From the NCBI RefSeq assembly GCF_017583065.1, contig NZ_JAGEVL010000001.1, positions 434,001 to 498,000 on the forward strand: 64,000 nucleotides of DNA, read 5' to 3'. The DNA comes from Staphylococcus shinii. GTDB lineage: Bacteria > Bacillota > Bacilli > Staphylococcales > Staphylococcaceae. Position 1 is the stretch's first letter. Each line of letters starts with the position of its first letter. The position numbers and the translations under genes are program-made. Below the pieces are notes generated by a model. It saw nothing but the letters and a program-made list of their open reading frames with translations, did not search any database and was not told the origin of the DNA. Of the stretch, positions 42,634 to 52,460 are shown piece by piece.

Positions 42634-43040
42634 AACCCCTTTATTACACTTGTATGTACGCTTTATTTACTTTTCCAATACTGTTATTACCTCAAATGAC
42701 ATATTGATTTTAGTTTTTCTATGTATAATTAAAAGGAATATTTTGTCATAGGCACCCTAAATGACAGATTTTTCAGTTTATTATACGCATATGTTTTAGG
42801 TAACTTTAAAACCAACCAGTAAACATCACGCCTAAATAATTGTATCACTAAATCTTTCGATTGCAATTAATTTTTATACGATTATACGTATAAAAATTAA
42901 TGAATTCAGTCGGAGATTTTAAGGATTTAAAATGGAAGTATTTAATAAATAGACAAGACTGTATCCATATAAAATCATTAGAAGCTTTTATTAATGTGGT
43001 GAAAAATGATTTATGAATATAATATTAAAAATTAGTTCTA
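42634..43040. other. Spacer between lysE and the broken MFS gene
   Basis: About 400 bases. It holds the likely lysE promoter (ATGACA, 16 bases, TATACA on the minus strand near 42725-42750). Two related TGTCATTT(A/G)(G/A)GGT segments flank this promoter, and a perfect palindrome lies at 42866-42901. A six-codon ATG frame after AAGGATTTAAA near 42930 ends at once and is not a gene. Confidence 0.5.
42866..42901. repeat. Perfect 15-bp inverted repeat
   Basis: ATTAATTTTTATACG and CGTATAAAAATTAAT are exact reverse complements around ATTATA. There is no clear terminator geometry, so an operator for a dimeric repressor is the likelier role. No regulator gene of that type is adjacent. Confidence 0.6.
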
Positions 43041-44210
43041 TTAATAATTTTCCTCCTTTTTAAATGTAAACTTTTCTTTTTCTTTAAAGATGTTTACCAA
43101 TTGTATGCATGCTCCTAACATAACAAAAGTGAATGCACAATAAATTAAAGCATTCACTTTTACTCCCTGTGATAACAATACTCCGCCTAATGCAGCACCG
43201 ATAGCACTACCTAAATAGTTCACAGAACTGTTTAATGCTACAGCTGTACTTCCGTTATGTAAATGTTTTTGTAATAAAATATGTTGTTGTGGAGCTTGTG
43301 TTGCCCATCCTGTTCCCCCCACAGTAAGAATGGTAACAGTCCTAAAACAGGAATTTTTATTAGTCTTAGTATTATTACAATGCTCACACCTAAAACACAA
43401 AGTATAATCAACATTAGTATCTTAGTATTTTTAAATTTATCGATAATCAACCCTATGCCAAAACTACCAATCAATCCCCATACACCCCAAATAGTTAAGA
43501 AAATTGTGATATTTTCCGACTCAAGTATTTCACTAATGACTTGTGAAAGATAAGTGTATAAACCTAGACTCGCAATTGCAGCACATACAGTAACAGATAT
43601 TACACTGATTACCTTTATGTCTGTAAAAAGAGAAAATCTCTCTTTTAAGTTAGGCGATGCTGGCATTTTAAAGTTTGGAAGCAAAGTATAAATACTTATA
43701 AGTGATGCGATGCTTACAAAGGTAATTATTCCAATTGCAAATCTCCAACTTTTAAGATTGGACACTTGTAATCCTAACGGAACGCCAATGACCGCACCAA
43801 TGCTCATACCCCCAACTATAAATGATAAAGTTTTACCTTTATCTTTATAATCCACTAAATAACTACCTGAACTTACAGCTATTGGTGAGAAAAGACCAGC
43901 TGATAAACCTGCTAAACTTCTTGATAACATATATATTGAATAGTTAGTTGATATCATAGTAATTACATTGGATGTCGCAAATGTTATTAAAGCAATTAAT
44001 AATATTTTTTTCACTGAATATTTTGCTAAAATTGTTGAAAAAAATTGGTGCAGATAAGGCAAAAAACAACGTAAATACAGTTACTCCTTGTCCTATTTCT
44101 TCACCACTCTTATTAAAACTTTTCGCCATATCAGGTATTAAACCTGCTACGATATATGTATCCATGCCTAATGCAAACATGCCTAGTGCTAAAACCCATA
44201 TTTTCTTCAT
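43041..44210 (-). pseudogene. MFS efflux transporter broken at two homopolymers
   Basis: Three consecutive frames together give one 12-helix major facilitator of the DHA1/AraJ type, about 390 residues. The N-terminal piece starts MKKIWVLALGMFALGMDTYIVAG. The frame breaks at a T7 run (44038-44044) and again at a G6 run (43315-43320, minus sense). Adding one T and one G restores a continuous protein with PIFFSTILAK and LLWGGTGWATQA. The gene is divergent from a LysR regulator, a common drug/metabolite exporter arrangement. Sequencing error or phase variation are alternatives to decay. Confidence 0.8.
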
Positions 44211-44372
44211 AATTTATCCACCCTATTTTAAGATTTTATTTAAGTTATTTAGTTTAAAAGCATTTCCCAAAATCATTATTTTGATATTTTCAGTGTAGTA
44301 TTATATTGTTTTTAGAGGAATAATGATTGTATTAAGAGTGGATTAAAGAAAAAGTTAATAGGGAGTAGATTT

Positions 44373-45230
44373 ATGAACATAGATTATATAGAAGACTTTA
44401 TTAAAGTCGCAGAATTTCAAAGTATCAACCATGCTTCTAGTATACTTAACATTAGTACACCAGCTCTTAGCAAGAGAATAAAGCATATAGAAAATTATTT
44501 TGGCTGCGATTTATTTTATAGAACTTCACGTGGCATTTTTTTAACCGATAAGGGAAAGATAGTTTTAAAAAAATTAACTGAAATCAAGTCGCATTTAGAA
44601 AAGTTAAAAATACAAATAACAGATCCAATAAATATACAATTGAGAATTGGTTTGTTACCAAGTTTTTCATTATACAAGTTAGATAATTTTCATAAAAATG
44701 TATTAAGTGAAAATTCAATTGTAAAAATTGAAAATAATACACAAATATTACTAAAGCATCTTCACAATGGAGATATAGATGTATTAATTGGAGACATCTC
44801 CTCTACGACTGCCAATCATCTATTTACAAAACCTTTATACATCAAAAAATATATGATTGCTTTTTCAAACGACAATGTTTTAAGTAAATTAGATTGTATC
44901 AATACATCGCATCTAAAAGAGTATAAAGTTTTTTTACTTAGTCCACCCTGTGACACTTTAACATTTGTGAGAAAAAACTTTTCCGAACTACAATTAGATA
45001 TTGAGCACAAACCAAACTTAGAATCATTGTTTGCTAGTGTGAAAACTAACCAAGGTGTTACTATTATCCCTCAGTCGTTAACAACAAGACTAGATAGTAT
45101 GGATATAAATTATCGACCCTTAGAGGGTTATGACCGAGCGATAGGATTAATAGCCTATAAAGAAGAATTAATTGATAATGTCTTTAAATTTCTAGGAAAA
45201 TATGATATTAGTCGTTTTGAAACAATATAA
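44373..45230 (+). CDS. LysR family transcriptional regulator
   Basis: A 285-residue LysR-type regulator. The winged HTH is at the N terminus (FIKVAEFQSINHASSILNISTPALSKRIKHIE, broken here by the usual LysR spacing, roughly residues 9-40). It is followed by the effector domain with GLLPSF and DVLIGDISS. It is divergent from the broken MFS gene and presumably controls it. The 160-base gap between them should hold the shared operator. AATAGGGAGTAG precedes the ATG. Confidence 0.88.
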   Translation: MNIDYIEDFIKVAEFQSINHASSILNISTPALSKRIKHIENYFGCDLFYRTSRGIFLTDKGKIVLKKLTEIKSHLEKLKIQITDPINIQLRIGLLPSFSLYKLDNFHKNVLSENSIVKIENNTQILLKHLHNGDIDVLIGDISSTTANHLFTKPLYIKKYMIAFSNDNVLSKLDCINTSHLKEYKVFLLSPPCDTLTFVRKNFSELQLDIEHKPNLESLFASVKTNQGVTIIPQSLTTRLDSMDINYRPLEGYDRAIGLIAYKEELIDNVFKFLGKYDISRFETI

Positions 45231-45487
45231 AAATAATGGTACCGTTTTATATTGCTAAAAACGAAAGTTAAATAAAGAATATATTAAAAAAGACAATGTA
45301 GATTTGTAACTTTCGCATTCAAAGTTATTCGAATTGTTAGTATATATGGGTACTTCTGATCCAGTTGGTGTTTAAATATATTAATTGATAGGAAATTGCC
45401 TATGTCGATAAACAGTCCTCAAAGATACCATTACCGAAGAATGTAAATTGACAAAGTTATAAATCATTATTAATGAGGTGTTTTTAT

Positions 45488-45664
45488 ATGACTAAAGTCT
45501 CAAACATATTATTAACGGCAGTTTTATGTACTATATATGCCCTAGTAATAATATTTCTAGTTTCAAATAATACTTTAAGTACAATACTTTTGCCTGCAGG
45601 TTTATTTATAATAATTTATGGCATTAGTAAACTTGAACAGAAATTAACAGAAAATGATAAGTAG
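45488..45664 (+). CDS. Small membrane protein
   Basis: A 58-residue protein with two hydrophobic helices (about 8-27 and 32-47) and a charged tail (LEQKLTENDK). AATGAGGTG lies about 10 bases before ATG 45488, and an in-frame ATG at 45473 overlaps that ribosome site. Unknown function, not seen as a family member. Confidence 0.6.
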   Translation: MTKVSNILLTAVLCTIYALVIIFLVSNNTLSTILLPAGLFIIIYGISKLEQKLTENDK

Positions 45665-45798
45665 GTTTAAAAAAATGGTGATTAGAAAGAAGTTGAATTT
45701 TTATTCATCAACTTGTCAAAAGTATTTATACTCGTATTTTCACAGATAATATAATAATATAGTCTCCTATCTCTCAGACGTTAATTTGACCTAAAGAA

Positions 45799-45905
45799 AT
45801 GGTACAGAAAGTAAAAGACTTTCTTGTTCACACCATGACCACAGCAACAAGTGATTAAATTTTACTGTATTTCTTTAGTGGCTTCGCAAACGTGACAGTA
45901 AGTAA
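45799..45905 (+). pseudogene. Decayed Fst-type (type I) toxin gene
   Basis: The frame opens ATG at 45799 and reads MVQKVKDFLVHTMTTATSD, then stops. In another frame the end WLRKRDSK, typical of Fst-like staphylococcal toxins, is visible at 45879-45905. The 5' leader CCTATCTCTCAG and the following hairpin with AAAACCCCTCACTA/TAGTGAGGGGTTTT (45927-45961) parallel the intact locus at 53221. The toxin is frame-broken. Confidence 0.65.
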
Positions 45906-45926
45906 AATAGACGGACAAGTTACACA

Positions 45927-45961
45927 AAAACCCCTCACTACTGAGAATAGTGAGGGGTTTT
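45927..45961. terminator. Bidirectional terminator of the decayed toxin locus
   Basis: AAAACCCCTCACTA and TAGTGAGGGGTTTT form a perfect 14-bp stem. It is related in form to the terminator at 53344-53377. Confidence 0.75.
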
Positions 45962-46126
45962 GTACATCAAATTCAGATATTGATGCTAAATATATTATAG
46001 TATCGCGAGAAACTAGCATGCAAAGTGCTTATTTTATGAAATATATTTGTTTGTTAATCATATTAATAAATGAATTTCACATCATTTGTACGTATGTTTA
46101 TAACCACTTATTACTCATATTTCAAA

Positions 46127-46424
46127 TTAATTTAAGCCTTTTCCTTCCATCTTATCTAGTTCTTTTTCCATTTTTTTCTTCTTATCTTTTTGTGCGCTAT
46201 CCCATTGGCCAAATAGAAACAACAATCCTATAACGCCAAATATTATAGCTCCCCATATATTTAACCCCAGCTTTTCTGTTAAATACAAATAAATGAGAAC
46301 GATTACAAATATAACAGGCACAATCGCCCCCCACTATTTTATTTCCTGTTCTAGATAAAAAATATTGAATTGCCAATAACACCGCATAAAATATTGCTGG
46401 TGATAATGTTGATAAAATATTCAA
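46127..46424 (-). pseudogene. Small membrane protein frameshifted at a G6 run
   Basis: The upstream frame (from ATG 46424, MNILSTLSPAIFYAVLLAIQ) and the downstream frame (ending MEKELDKMEGKGLN) join into one protein of about 98 residues with three hydrophobic helices if one G is removed from the G6 run at 46327-46332 (minus sense). The join reads NKIVGAIVPVIFVIVL. It could be a true pseudogene, a phase-variable gene or a base-calling error. Function unknown. Confidence 0.65.
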
Positions 46425-46490
46425 GACAAATCATGCTCCTTACTATTTAAAAAATACAAAGTAATCTTTAATATAATCTAGGTTAATAAC

Positions 46491-47213
46491 TTACTTATAT
46501 TCTTCTATGAGTTTCATAACAAGACTTTTTATATCGTCATTATAAATTTCAACGTCATCTATTTGATAACCTTCTAAATCATTTTCAGAAGTTAACCAAA
46601 TTGGTTTCATACCTGCAGATAATGATCCTAATACATCGTTATGAAGTGAATCACCTATAAACAACGTATTTTCAACTGATACTTTAAAAGCCTTAGCGAC
46701 ATATTGAAATGATTTTTTATCAGGCTTTTCAATATTTATTTCTTCTGAAATATAAACGTTTCCATCAAATGTTTTTTCAAAATCTAGCCGCCTTATTTTT
46801 TCTCTTTGTTCCAAAATTTTACCATTTGTTAGAATACCTATTTTCTTATAGTTTTTTAAAATGTTAAGTAGTTCAATAAGTTCATAATCCGGTGTTATAT
46901 AAGATAATATATAATTAAAAAATGTTGCGAAGTACTTTTTAGCTTCTTCGTAACTAATATTGATATTAAATGTTTCCAAAGTTTTTATTAACCTTAAATA
47001 CCGTAGTTGATCTAAAGTGATTTGGCCAGAATCATGCTGTACCCAATAGTATTCATCATAGTATATCAACATGCGATTAAATTCTTCGTATTCAAGATTT
47101 TTAGTATAGTCAAATTCTTTAAATACTTCTTTATTAGCATTATTCCAATATTTATTAAATGAATATAGTGTATTATCTAAATCAAATAAAATTAATTCAA
47201 TTTCATTATTCAT
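46491..47213 (-). CDS. HAD family hydrolase (YjjG-like phosphatase)
   Basis: A 240-residue HAD phosphatase. Motif I is LFDLDNTLYS (Asp11, Asp13), motif II is ILTNGK, motif III is the Lys in KPDKKSF, and motif IV is FIGDSLHNDVLGS. A helical C1 cap lies between motifs I and II. Members include the nucleotidase YjjG and other small-molecule phosphatases. The substrate is not deducible. AGGTGGAAGG precedes the ATG. Confidence 0.87.
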   Translation of the reverse strand: MNNEIELILFDLDNTLYSFNKYWNNANKEVFKEFDYTKNLEYEEFNRMLIYYDEYYWVQHDSGQITLDQLRYLRLIKTLETFNINISYEEAKKYFATFFNYILSYITPDYELIELLNILKNYKKIGILTNGKILEQREKIRRLDFEKTFDGNVYISEEINIEKPDKKSFQYVAKAFKVSVENTLFIGDSLHNDVLGSLSAGMKPIWLTSENDLEGYQIDDVEIYNDDIKSLVMKLIEEYK

Positions 47214-47400
47214 CCTTCCACCTCAATAATACAATTTATATTAGTATTTTATTTAATATTACCTTTAGACATATAATTCATTTCCTTAATATTCTACTGA
47301 TAAAATTCACTATATTAACGTATGTTCAAACTATATTTTCCAACATCTATCGCTATATACAAACTGCTCAGGTTACAGTTCTCTTCGAAACATATCTAAA

Positions 47401-48447
47401 TTATTGTATGTGTGATTGTATAGGGGCTAAACAATATGCATGAAGTAATGCTTGGGTTGCTTTTAACGAATCTATATGCGTACGCTCTAGTGCATGTGAA
47501 GATTCAATACCTGCACCAAATAAGCCATGTCTGATATCAGCGCCTGCCTTTAATGCTGCAGAGGCATCCGAACTATAATACGGATAAATATCTACTTTAT
47601 AAGGGATGTTGTTAAGTTGGCATAAATTAACTAGTTGTTCACGTAACGCTTTATGATAAGGGCCTGATGCATCTTTCGCACAAATTGATACTGTATATTC
47701 ATCAGATGTTTGGCCATCACCCAACGCTCCCATATCAAAAGCTATAAAATCAACAATTTTTGGTGAAATTGAAGCATTTGCCCCATAACCAATTTCTTCA
47801 TTGTTTGAAATATAGAATTGTGTCGTATGAGGTAGTGTTAAGTTTTCATTATTAATTGTTTTTAAAAACTCTAAAATCATTGCCACACTAGCCTTATCAT
47901 CTAAATGACGTGATTTTATAAACCCTGATGATGTGATTTGAGTCCTTGGATCAAAACTTATAAAGTCTCCTACATCTATACCTAGACTTTCAGTGTCTTT
48001 TTTTGACATCACTTTTTCATCTAATCTAACTTCCATGTGTTCAACATTTCTTGGTATATCGTCATTATTACGATACACATGGACACTCGTCTCATGTAAA
48101 CAGATAGTACCAGTATAAGTTTGTCCTGACGAAGTTTCTATTTCACAATATTCTCCTTCAATTGCGTTATAACTAAAGCCACCAATCAAGTCCAAGGCTA
48201 ATCTTCCATCTTCTTTAATTTCTTTTACCATAGCACCAAGCGTATCAACATGTGCAGTGATACATTTTTGGGCTTCATCGTTCTCACCTTTCACAGTGAT
48301 CAGCAATGCCCCTTTGTTCGTTAGCATTGTTGTATAACCTAAATGGTCAACTTCGTTTTTAACGTAATTAATTGCCTTGTCTGCGTGTCCTGATGGGCTA
48401 TTAATTTCTGTTAATGCTTGAATTGTGGTGAAAATTGATTCAGTCAT
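47401..48447 (-). CDS. M42 family metallopeptidase (glutamyl aminopeptidase-like)
   Basis: A 348-residue cocatalytic metallo-aminopeptidase, usually a large homo-oligomer in the cytoplasm. Metal and catalytic motifs are AHVDTLG, LDDKASVA, NNEEIGYG, DMGALGDG and SSHALERTH. It resembles the FrvX/YsdC type, so peptides are the likely substrate. ATG 48447 is chosen because AGGAGGGGATTGC precedes it. The frame extends ten codons further upstream without a ribosome site. Confidence 0.9.
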   Translation of the reverse strand: MTESIFTTIQALTEINSPSGHADKAINYVKNEVDHLGYTTMLTNKGALLITVKGENDEAQKCITAHVDTLGAMVKEIKEDGRLALDLIGGFSYNAIEGEYCEIETSSGQTYTGTICLHETSVHVYRNNDDIPRNVEHMEVRLDEKVMSKKDTESLGIDVGDFISFDPRTQITSSGFIKSRHLDDKASVAMILEFLKTINNENLTLPHTTQFYISNNEEIGYGANASISPKIVDFIAFDMGALGDGQTSDEYTVSICAKDASGPYHKALREQLVNLCQLNNIPYKVDIYPYYSSDASAALKAGADIRHGLFGAGIESSHALERTHIDSLKATQALLHAYCLAPIQSHIQ

Positions 48448-48566
48448 GCAATCCCCTCCTAATATATATATGTCCATTTTAACTTTTATCTTCGAAAATT
48501 GGTATAATTGTACAAAAATCCTTAACAGTTATAATTAAAATCAACTTGTTTAATTCTTAACTAAAT

Positions 48567-49493
48567 TTAGTATCCTTTACTGAAATCAACTTGATTAGAT
48601 ACTGATTCATTATTTTCTAATTTTTTCAATGTGTTACAAAAACACGATATGGCATCATCTATATCTGTTAATGCTGAAATATGGGGTGTAACCGTAACAT
48701 CTTCTCTTTGCCATAACTCAGAATTCTCTGTTAATGGTTCTGACTCAAAGACATCTAATACAGCATGTCTTAACTTTCCCTCATTTAAAGCATCTAGTAA
48801 TTGGTCAGTATCAACTACTTTCCCTCTACCTACGTTTATAAAATAAGCATCGTTTAAATAATTAAAGAAATGTTGGTTTAATAGTTTTTCTGTATTTTGT
48901 GTTAGTGGCAAGGTACTAATTATATAATTTGAATGTTTAAGTATTGTATGAGCATTTTCTATATTACTTATTTGATTAAAATATGCTTTATCTTGGCCAC
49001 TATTTGAAATGCCATTTACAGTTGCTCCAAATGTTGAGAATACTTCGGCAATCTTTTGACCAATTTCACCTGTACCTAGTATTGTTATAATTTGATCTTT
49101 CAATGAAGCTGGTGATTTAACAGACCAAACTTTAGCTTTTTGCTGTGCTTTGAATCGAGAGTGATATTGTAAATCAGCTAATATATAACTCAAGCAATAC
49201 TCACTCATTTTTTCTCCAAAATCACTGATTGTTCTAGTTAACAAAGTATTATCCCAACCAGAAATAGCTAAATAATTATTCACGCCTGCGTTAAATGTGT
49301 GCGCCCATTTGACTTTAGAAGGTTCAAAGTTTTCATGCGGAGCAAACCCTACATATGTATCTGCCCAATTCATATCTTCTTGTGAAATAATCTCGGTCGA
49401 TTTAAAACGTAAATTATACTGCTCTAGCTGTTTCAAAAATGGATAAAAATCAGATTGATATGAACCTGCAATTAAAATGTTTTTTATTTTCAA
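48567..49493 (-). CDS. D-2-hydroxyacid dehydrogenase
   Basis: A 308-residue NAD(P)-dependent dehydrogenase of the D-isomer-specific family, of the GhrA/SerA type. The Rossmann motif is LGTGEIGQKIAEVF. The catalytic Arg, Glu and His are in INVGRGKVV, VFESEPL and TPHISALTD. The first domain is short and divergent. It could reduce glyoxylate, hydroxypyruvate or a branched 2-oxo acid. Nothing in the neighbourhood fixes the substrate. Confidence 0.86.
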   Translation of the reverse strand: MKIKNILIAGSYQSDFYPFLKQLEQYNLRFKSTEIISQEDMNWADTYVGFAPHENFEPSKVKWAHTFNAGVNNYLAISGWDNTLLTRTISDFGEKMSEYCLSYILADLQYHSRFKAQQKAKVWSVKSPASLKDQIITILGTGEIGQKIAEVFSTFGATVNGISNSGQDKAYFNQISNIENAHTILKHSNYIISTLPLTQNTEKLLNQHFFNYLNDAYFINVGRGKVVDTDQLLDALNEGKLRHAVLDVFESEPLTENSELWQREDVTVTPHISALTDIDDAISCFCNTLKKLENNESVSNQVDFSKGY

Positions 49494-49845
49494 AATTTAC
49501 ACTCCCTTTATTTTTTGAAGATCATTATAAATCGCCTTATTTTAAAAATTATCACTATGCTTATCATATATTACGTTGTTCATTGTTTACTTTCTCTTAC
49601 TTTAGCATAATTCTATTTGATTTATGTTCTTATGTTTCACATATTCATTTCTAATCTATTTATTTTAGGTAATATTTCATATTGTCAGCTCTAATAATTC
49701 ATTTTCAATAAAATTATCACTACGATTTTAAAGTTGTTAAAATATAATTAGTGATTAGGCAAAAATTTCATCACGTATTGCGTATTAGTAATACCTACTA
49801 TACAATATTACTATTCTGAAAATTTTGATAGAGGTGATTCGCTTA
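49494..49845. other. Divergent spacer before tyrA
   Basis: About 350 bases of AT-rich DNA between divergent genes. I see no RNA gene, T box or terminator. tyrA may use a simple promoter within it. Confidence 0.45.
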
Positions 49846-50937
49846 ATGAAACAAATACTTTTCGTTGGCCTAGGCCTAATCGGCGGCAGTCTAGCGAGTA
49901 ATTTAAGATACTATCATAATGATATAGAAATTACAGCATTTGATGCTGATACATCTCAATTAGATAAAGCTTTATCTATTGGTATCATTGATTTTCAATC
50001 GACAGACTATAAATCAAGCGTCGAAAATGCAGATATCATTATATATGCAACACCCGTACAACAAACAATAAAATACTTACAAGAATTACCAAGCTATCAA
50101 TTAAAGAAAAATGTTATTATCACAGATACTGGTAGTACAAAATCAACGATTCAACAGTATGAACAATTTCTTTTAAAATACGGTATTCACCTTATTGGTG
50201 GCCATCCAATGGCTGGTAGTCATAAATCTGGTGTATTAAATGCAAAAAAACATCTGTTTGAAAATGCTTTTTATATACTCGTGCATAATGAACCAGCTAA
50301 TGATCTAGCTTTTGAAGAAATCCAAGATCTATTAAAAACAACTGATGCTAAATTCATTTCAACAACTGCAGAAGAACATGATTTTGTAACTGGTATCGTT
50401 AGTCACGTCCCTCATATTATCGCTTCAAGTTTGGTTCATTTAAATGCTCAACATGTAGGTGATTCTGCTTTAGTGAAAACATTGGCTGCGGGTGGTTTTA
50501 GAGATATCACTAGAATTGCAAGCAGTAACCCAATTATGTGGCGTGATATTACAGTTGAGAATAAAGACACTATATTAAGCATCCTAAAGGAATGGAAAGA
50601 TCAAATGGGTGATGTTATATCGTTAATTGAGCGTAATAATGCTGAAGACCTCCACGCTTTCTTTAATGATGCTAAAATTTATCGTGATGAACTTCCCCTT
50701 AAACAACAAGGAGCGCTTTCCGTGGAGTATGATCTATATGTCGATATTCCGGATAAACCAGGTATGATTAGCAAAGTGACAAACATTCTGAGTTTACATA
50801 ATATTTCTATAAGCAACCTTAGAATTTTAGAAGTTCGCGAAGATATATACGGTGCATTGCGCATTAGTTTTAAAAACCCTGAGGATCGTAAAGCTGGTGC
50901 TGAGGCACTCAATGATTTTGATACTTATATTGATTAA
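49846..50937 (+). CDS. tyrA: Prephenate dehydrogenase
   Basis: A 363-residue enzyme that oxidatively decarboxylates prephenate to 4-hydroxyphenylpyruvate for tyrosine. The NAD motif is [10 protein letters not shown] near the N terminus. The active-site histidine is in [14 protein letters not shown], and a helical dimer domain follows. A C-terminal ACT domain (about residues 295-363, [21 protein letters not shown]) implies amino-acid feedback. ATG 49846 is chosen because AGAGGTGA lies about 8 bases upstream. It has its own terminator. Confidence 0.95.
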   Translation: MKQILFVGLGLIGGSLASNLRYYHNDIEITAFDADTSQLDKALSIGIIDFQSTDYKSSVENADIIIYATPVQQTIKYLQELPSYQLKKNVIITDTGSTKSTIQQYEQFLLKYGIHLIGGHPMAGSHKSGVLNAKKHLFENAFYILVHNEPANDLAFEEIQDLLKTTDAKFISTTAEEHDFVTGIVSHVPHIIASSLVHLNAQHVGDSALVKTLAAGGFRDITRIASSNPIMWRDITVENKDTILSILKEWKDQMGDVISLIERNNAEDLHAFFNDAKIYRDELPLKQQGALSVEYDLYVDIPDKPGMISKVTNILSLHNISISNLRILEVREDIYGALRISFKNPEDRKAGAEALNDFDTYID

Positions 50938-50953
50938 TATATGAAATTTTATA

Positions 50954-51005
50954 AGTGGGAGTATGAAATCATTTTTGATAAATTGGATTTCATACTCCCA
51001 CTAAT
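50954..51005 (+). terminator. tyrA terminator
   Basis: AGTGGGAGTATGAAATC and GATTTCATACTCCCACT form a perfect 17-bp stem, 16 bases past the stop codon. Confidence 0.8.
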
Positions 51006-51050
51006 TTAATAGTTTAAACAGCGGTTTTTATGTTTATCTGAGTTATTGCT

Positions 51051-51160
51051 CATGCATAAGCCCCCAGTAGAATTTTTCTTGGAATACAAGCGTTTCTACG
51101 CTTATATAAGAATTACTAATTTTCATGACATGAAAAAGTAGTTCTATAGAGAAGTAGAAC
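51051..51160 (+). repeat. Structured intergenic repeat, copy C
   Basis: Begins with TCATGCATAAG like copies A and B. Hairpin 1 is ATACAAGCG/CGCTTATAT-like (about 51084-51107). Hairpin 2 pairs AGAATTACT with AGTAGTTCT and TTTTCATG with CATGAAAA (51109-51145). The end ATAGAGAAGTAGAAC matches copy B. The arms differ in sequence from the other copies but keep pairing, so structure seems conserved. Confidence 0.55.
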
Positions 51161-51161
51161 T

Positions 51162-52424
51162 TTACATTTTATGCCCTGCCATAAGACCAAGACGACCATG
51201 TTTTGTACCTGCCTCTGTATATGATACTGCTTTAGATACAATTCCTCGTCCAAATTTTCGATGTAACGCATCTATGGTTTTAGCTAGCTTTTCATTTCTT
51301 TTTCTTTCATACTCATCAATGAATAAATTCAATTGTCTGTCTTTCTCATCGATAAACTGGGTTAATGAAATACTTACTGTACGGAATAATGCATGATGGT
51401 CACATAATTTATCGGCAAAACGCTCAACTACTTTATACATATTATCTTCAAGATTTGTTGGATCTTCTAACGTATATTGTTTACTTATACTTCCTTCATC
51501 ACTATATCCAAATGAAAAATGAATCGTCTTAGCCAATTGATTTCTCCCTCGAACGCGGCTAGCGACATCCTCAATCAATTCGCGCATAACTACTTTGGCT
51601 TCGCTGTAGCGATAATCTCTCATGAGTATTTGACTCTTACAAATAGATGGATTCATCACTTTATATTTATCTCTTACTCTACTTTGGTCAATACCATTTG
51701 CATGTAAATGTAAATCGATACCAATGACACCTAAGTCTCGTTTTAAATACGCGTGTGGATAATGTGCTAGATCACCAACAGTAAAAATTCCTCTTTTATT
51801 CAATTTAGCTTCTGTTCTTCTACTAATCCCCCAAAATTTGCTGAGCGGTTGAATTGGCCAAAGCTTTTTAGGTACATCTTGATAACGCCATTCTGCAATT
51901 AAACTATCGTTATGTTTGGCTTCTATATCCATTGCAATTTTACTCAACAACATATTTGAACCTATACCGATTGAACAATTAATACCTGTTGCTTCTTTAA
52001 TTTCCATTTGTAATTTTTGACAGAATGAAGGCACCGTACTACTAAATCTATGATAGCTATTCGTAACATCCATAAAAAATTCATCTATACTATATTGATG
52101 CAAGTCTTCTGGTGCAATATATTGCAATGCAATTTTTGATATTGCTATAGAAACTTCCAAATATTTTCGCATACTTGGATTAATTATATAAATATCGTTT
52201 CTATGTGGTATTTCAAATAATCTAGATCCAGTTTTGATACCTAATGCTTTTAGTGGTCCTGTGGCAGCTAACACAACTGAGCCTTGTCTTTTAGTATCAG
52301 CAACCACTGCTAATTTTTCAGTCATAGGGTCTAATCCCTTTTGAATACAAGATACACTCGCAAAAAAACTCTTTTGATCTATACACAATACATCTCTTTC
52401 TTCTACTAGATTATAATCATACAT
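51162..52424 (-). CDS. uvrX: Y-family DNA polymerase (UvrX/ImpB-MucB-SamB type)
   Basis: A 420-residue translesion polymerase related to B. subtilis UvrX/YqjW. The palm motif LCIDQKSFFASV replaces the usual DMxxFFA, and the catalytic pair is in YSIDEFFMDV. Fingers, thumb and little-finger regions are present, without a clear beta-clamp tail at the end. ATG 52424 follows GGGAGGTTGTTTGAT. A TTG at 52433 is too close to that site. Two LexA boxes upstream show SOS induction. It would permit mutagenic bypass under DNA damage. Confidence 0.9.
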   Translation of the reverse strand: MYDYNLVEERDVLCIDQKSFFASVSCIQKGLDPMTEKLAVVADTKRQGSVVLAATGPLKALGIKTGSRLFEIPHRNDIYIINPSMRKYLEVSIAISKIALQYIAPEDLHQYSIDEFFMDVTNSYHRFSSTVPSFCQKLQMEIKEATGINCSIGIGSNMLLSKIAMDIEAKHNDSLIAEWRYQDVPKKLWPIQPLSKFWGISRRTEAKLNKRGIFTVGDLAHYPHAYLKRDLGVIGIDLHLHANGIDQSRVRDKYKVMNPSICKSQILMRDYRYSEAKVVMRELIEDVASRVRGRNQLAKTIHFSFGYSDEGSISKQYTLEDPTNLEDNMYKVVERFADKLCDHHALFRTVSISLTQFIDEKDRQLNLFIDEYERKRNEKLAKTIDALHRKFGRGIVSKAVSYTEAGTKHGRLGLMAGHKM

Positions 52425-52460
52425 ATCAAACAACCTCCCTCAATTAACTCTATTATATAC

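Noticed and set aside
45892..46233. A 113-codon plus-strand frame from GTG
   Set aside because: It runs through the toxin-locus terminator hairpin and antisense to the broken membrane protein, with no ribosome site.
47159..47443. A 94-codon plus-strand frame over the HAD/M42 gap
   Set aside because: Overlaps the ends of two well-supported minus-strand genes and has a low-complexity translation.
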